Positions 50,730 to 50,759 of a stretch of 50,759 bases of DNA are shown here, one piece after another (position 1 is the stretch's first letter; each line of letters starts with the position of its first letter). The translations under genes were made by a program, and so were the position numbers. This DNA comes from Acidimicrobiales bacterium (GTDB lineage: Bacteria > Actinomycetota > Acidimicrobiia > Acidimicrobiales > SZUA-35), in contig JABDIY010000085.1 of NCBI GenBank assembly GCA_013003535.1, forward strand, positions 1 to 50,759, read 5' to 3'. The notes beneath the pieces are model-generated. The model was not told the DNA's origin. It did not search any database and saw nothing but the letters and a program-made list of their open reading frames with translations.

Positions 50730-50759
50730 GCCTGTTCTGCCGTCCAAGAAGCTTTCCCA

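Noticed and set aside
1..50759. CRISPR arrays, tRNA or rRNA genes, insertion sequences, integrases
   Set aside because: I looked for regular repeats, cloverleaf-like stretches and transposase motifs and saw none; a tRNA scan would settle the tRNA point.

Overview
This 50.8 kb window is dense, high-GC bacterial chromosome. It holds about 50 protein genes on both strands, has no gene-free stretch over about 300 bases, and shows no rRNA, tRNA, CRISPR array, transposase or integrase. The gene set (DUF1918, DUF389, GDE_N_bis-type debranching enzyme, PPK2, GerW/YtfJ-like protein, LuxR-type two-component pair, lipoproteins with Thr/Pro-rich linkers) and the very frequent TANNNT box placed 6 to 8 bases before the start codon (leaderless promoters) point to an actinobacterium. 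A member of the Acidimicrobiia is my best guess, but that is inference from gene content only.

Layout. 1-1962: 3' part of a large AAA ATPase of the DNA-repair-ATPase type. 1963-5167 (minus): acyltransferase, histidine kinase and LuxR response regulator in one overlapping operon. 5245-9805: quinone oxidoreductase, a small zinc-ribbon protein, a Rieske-ThDP fusion enzyme and a P-domain/M8-like metallopeptidase. 9910-12677: DUF389 membrane protein and a Tat-exported molybdopterin oxidoreductase with its cytochrome b partner. 12820-18674: proline-racemase-family enzyme, a PLP cysteine-synthase-like enzyme with an XRE regulator and Pcm, a small membrane protein, a cupin and a beta-CASP nuclease. 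18818-19747: EamA transporter.

19832-24362 is the most interesting segment. It is a tightly coupled three-gene operon encoding a patatin phospholipase, a SLOG-like nucleotide-sensor protein and a membrane-anchored TIR protein with 14 WD40 repeats. The parts match the logic of nucleotide-signalling immune systems (TIR makes a signal, SLOG senses it, patatin attacks lipids), but the combination has no CD-NTase and does not match Thoeris or CBASS as I know them.

24400-28718: RidA, a double-ACT protein, an AhpD-like protein, DUF1918 and a debranching enzyme carrying a C-terminal SCP2-like domain. 28816-32204: MacB-type ABC exporter. 32219-35063 (minus): PAP2-kinase fusion, lipoprotein and PAP2 phosphatase in an overlapping operon. 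35145-44992: orphan glycine-betaine-type binding lipoprotein, a small zinc-ribbon protein, glycosyltransferase, GerW-like protein, flavin disulfide oxidoreductase, PlsC-like acyltransferase, a second patatin, methyltransferase, MFS exporter and PPK2. 45165-50729: lipoprotein, UbiA prenyltransferase, RNase HI, RsbW-like ATPase, DUF2231 protein, cupredoxin lipoprotein and MarR regulator.

DNA-level signals include at least 15 leaderless promoter boxes, several intergenic sequences resembling the DosR/DevR box, tandem operator-like repeats before the DUF2231 gene, and hairpins at convergent gene ends. All functional calls rest on motif recognition by eye; no database search was possible.
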